This document shows positions 15,782-16,144 of a stretch of 16,144 bases of DNA, piece after piece. Origin of the DNA: Zopfochytrium polystomum (Eukaryota > Chytridiomycota > Chytridiomycetes > Chytridiales > Chytridiaceae); contig JAIVFJ010000660.1 in assembly GCA_025765615.1 (NCBI GenBank), forward strand, positions 1 to 16,144. Direction: 5' to 3'. The first letter of the stretch is position 1. Every line of letters begins with the position of its first letter. Made by a program: the position numbers and the translations under genes. The notes under the pieces are model-generated. The model searched no databases. It had not been told where the DNA came from and saw only the letters and a program-made list of their open reading frames with translations.

Positions 15782-16144
15782 TTGCTAGGTGAGTGTGACG
15801 AGGAGGGCTTCATGGCTGGGTCTGTTGTTTGCCTTGAGCTTAACTTTGAATTTTCTTTTGCCCTCCCCCCACTCTCTGCCTCCACAACTGCTGAAATTGC
15901 TGCTCTCCTTGCTGCCCTCACCATCACTGCAAAGCTTTCCCTGCCCCTCACTTTTCGACTTGACAATCTTGGAGTGGTTCACACCTTTGAGAAACTCTTC
16001 CCCTCAAACTCCTTTAGTCCCAATCCGCACAGTGAGCTCAACACACCTCCTCTCTGATTCCCTTCATCGTCTTTTGCACACCACTTCCCACCCCACCCTT
16101 TGGGCGTGCATTGCAGCCACTCTACAGTCTTGGATTGGTTCCCC
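15782..16144 (+). pseudogene. RNase H-like fragment, probably of a LINE; runs off the window
   Basis: The frame contains TTAEIAALLAALTITA (the RNase H AE-helix with catalytic Glu), PLTFRLDNLGVVHTFEKLF (catalytic Asp in a DN/DS block) and, after an in-frame TGA at 16055-16057, GVHCSHSTVLDWFP, which resembles the HxxAHSG...N closing motif. The first catalytic Asp, expected before GSVV, is absent (MAGSVV). Non-LTR elements of fungi commonly carry an RNase H after the reverse transcriptase, but no RT is seen upstream here. The nonsense codon and missing Asp mark it as a dead copy. The 3' part lies beyond 16144. Confidence 0.5.

Overview
This window looks like nuclear DNA from a eukaryote with a compact but transposon-littered genome. 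An early-diverging (chytrid-like) fungus is my best guess, but the sequence does not prove it. The evidence is: tRNA genes without encoded CCA, five of them with introns at the canonical 37/38 position; Ty1/copia, Tc1/mariner-like, LINE-like and MITE remnants; and a protein-kinase gene with strongly biased, GC-rich, homopolymer-rich coding sequence next to AT-richer intergenic DNA.

Layout. 1-900: two tRNA-like genes (a decayed Arg-ACG and a well-formed Pro-AGG) in otherwise non-coding DNA. 1482-1825: an intron-containing tRNA-Lys on the minus strand followed by an A-rich body and a 34-nt poly(A), which together resemble a SINE. 1856-3460: a 5'-truncated, multiply broken copia reverse transcriptase/RNase H, its polypurine tract and the start of its 3' LTR. 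3547-3932: a BTB/POZ-domain reading frame on the minus strand with one frameshift. 4376-7705: a large minus-strand gene for a TKL-type protein kinase with a poly-lysine/transmembrane segment after the kinase domain and a C-terminal, probably extracellular region. 7796-8127: GA and CACACT simple repeats upstream of it. 8150-8975: minus-strand protein-like stretches split by a dead Tc1/mariner-type transposase fragment. 9154-9957: a second tRNA-Lys(CTT), then a tRNA-like B-box relic. 10628-13659: tRNA-Ala, a complete solo LTR with a perfect 5-bp target duplication, tRNA-Asn, tRNA-Cys and tRNA-Tyr. 14244-14818: a second copy of the copia LTR end and a 296-bp hAT-like MITE. 15151-15222: tRNA-Gln. 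15782-16144: an RNase H-like fragment, probably of a non-LTR retrotransposon, running off the window.

The strongest novel signal is the solo LTR at 12376-12683. Its U3 carries an array of heat-shock-element modules (alternating GAA/TTC at 5-bp spacing) upstream of a TATA box, so it may be a heat-inducible retrotransposon family. It lies 23 bp beyond the 3' end of a tRNA-Asn that now has a damaged T loop and no nearby Pol III terminator. Other notable points are the kinase with a large activation-loop insertion and a 30-nt A homopolymer placed exactly at the membrane junction, a tRNA-Cys whose 5' half is tandemly duplicated, and a tRNA-Ala whose D-stem has two compensatory pair changes that spoil its A box.

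No operon-like organisation is expected here. The only genes with recognisable cellular protein domains (kinase and BTB) are on the same strand, with the kinase gene upstream of the BTB frame. Everything else is Pol III genes and mobile-element debris.
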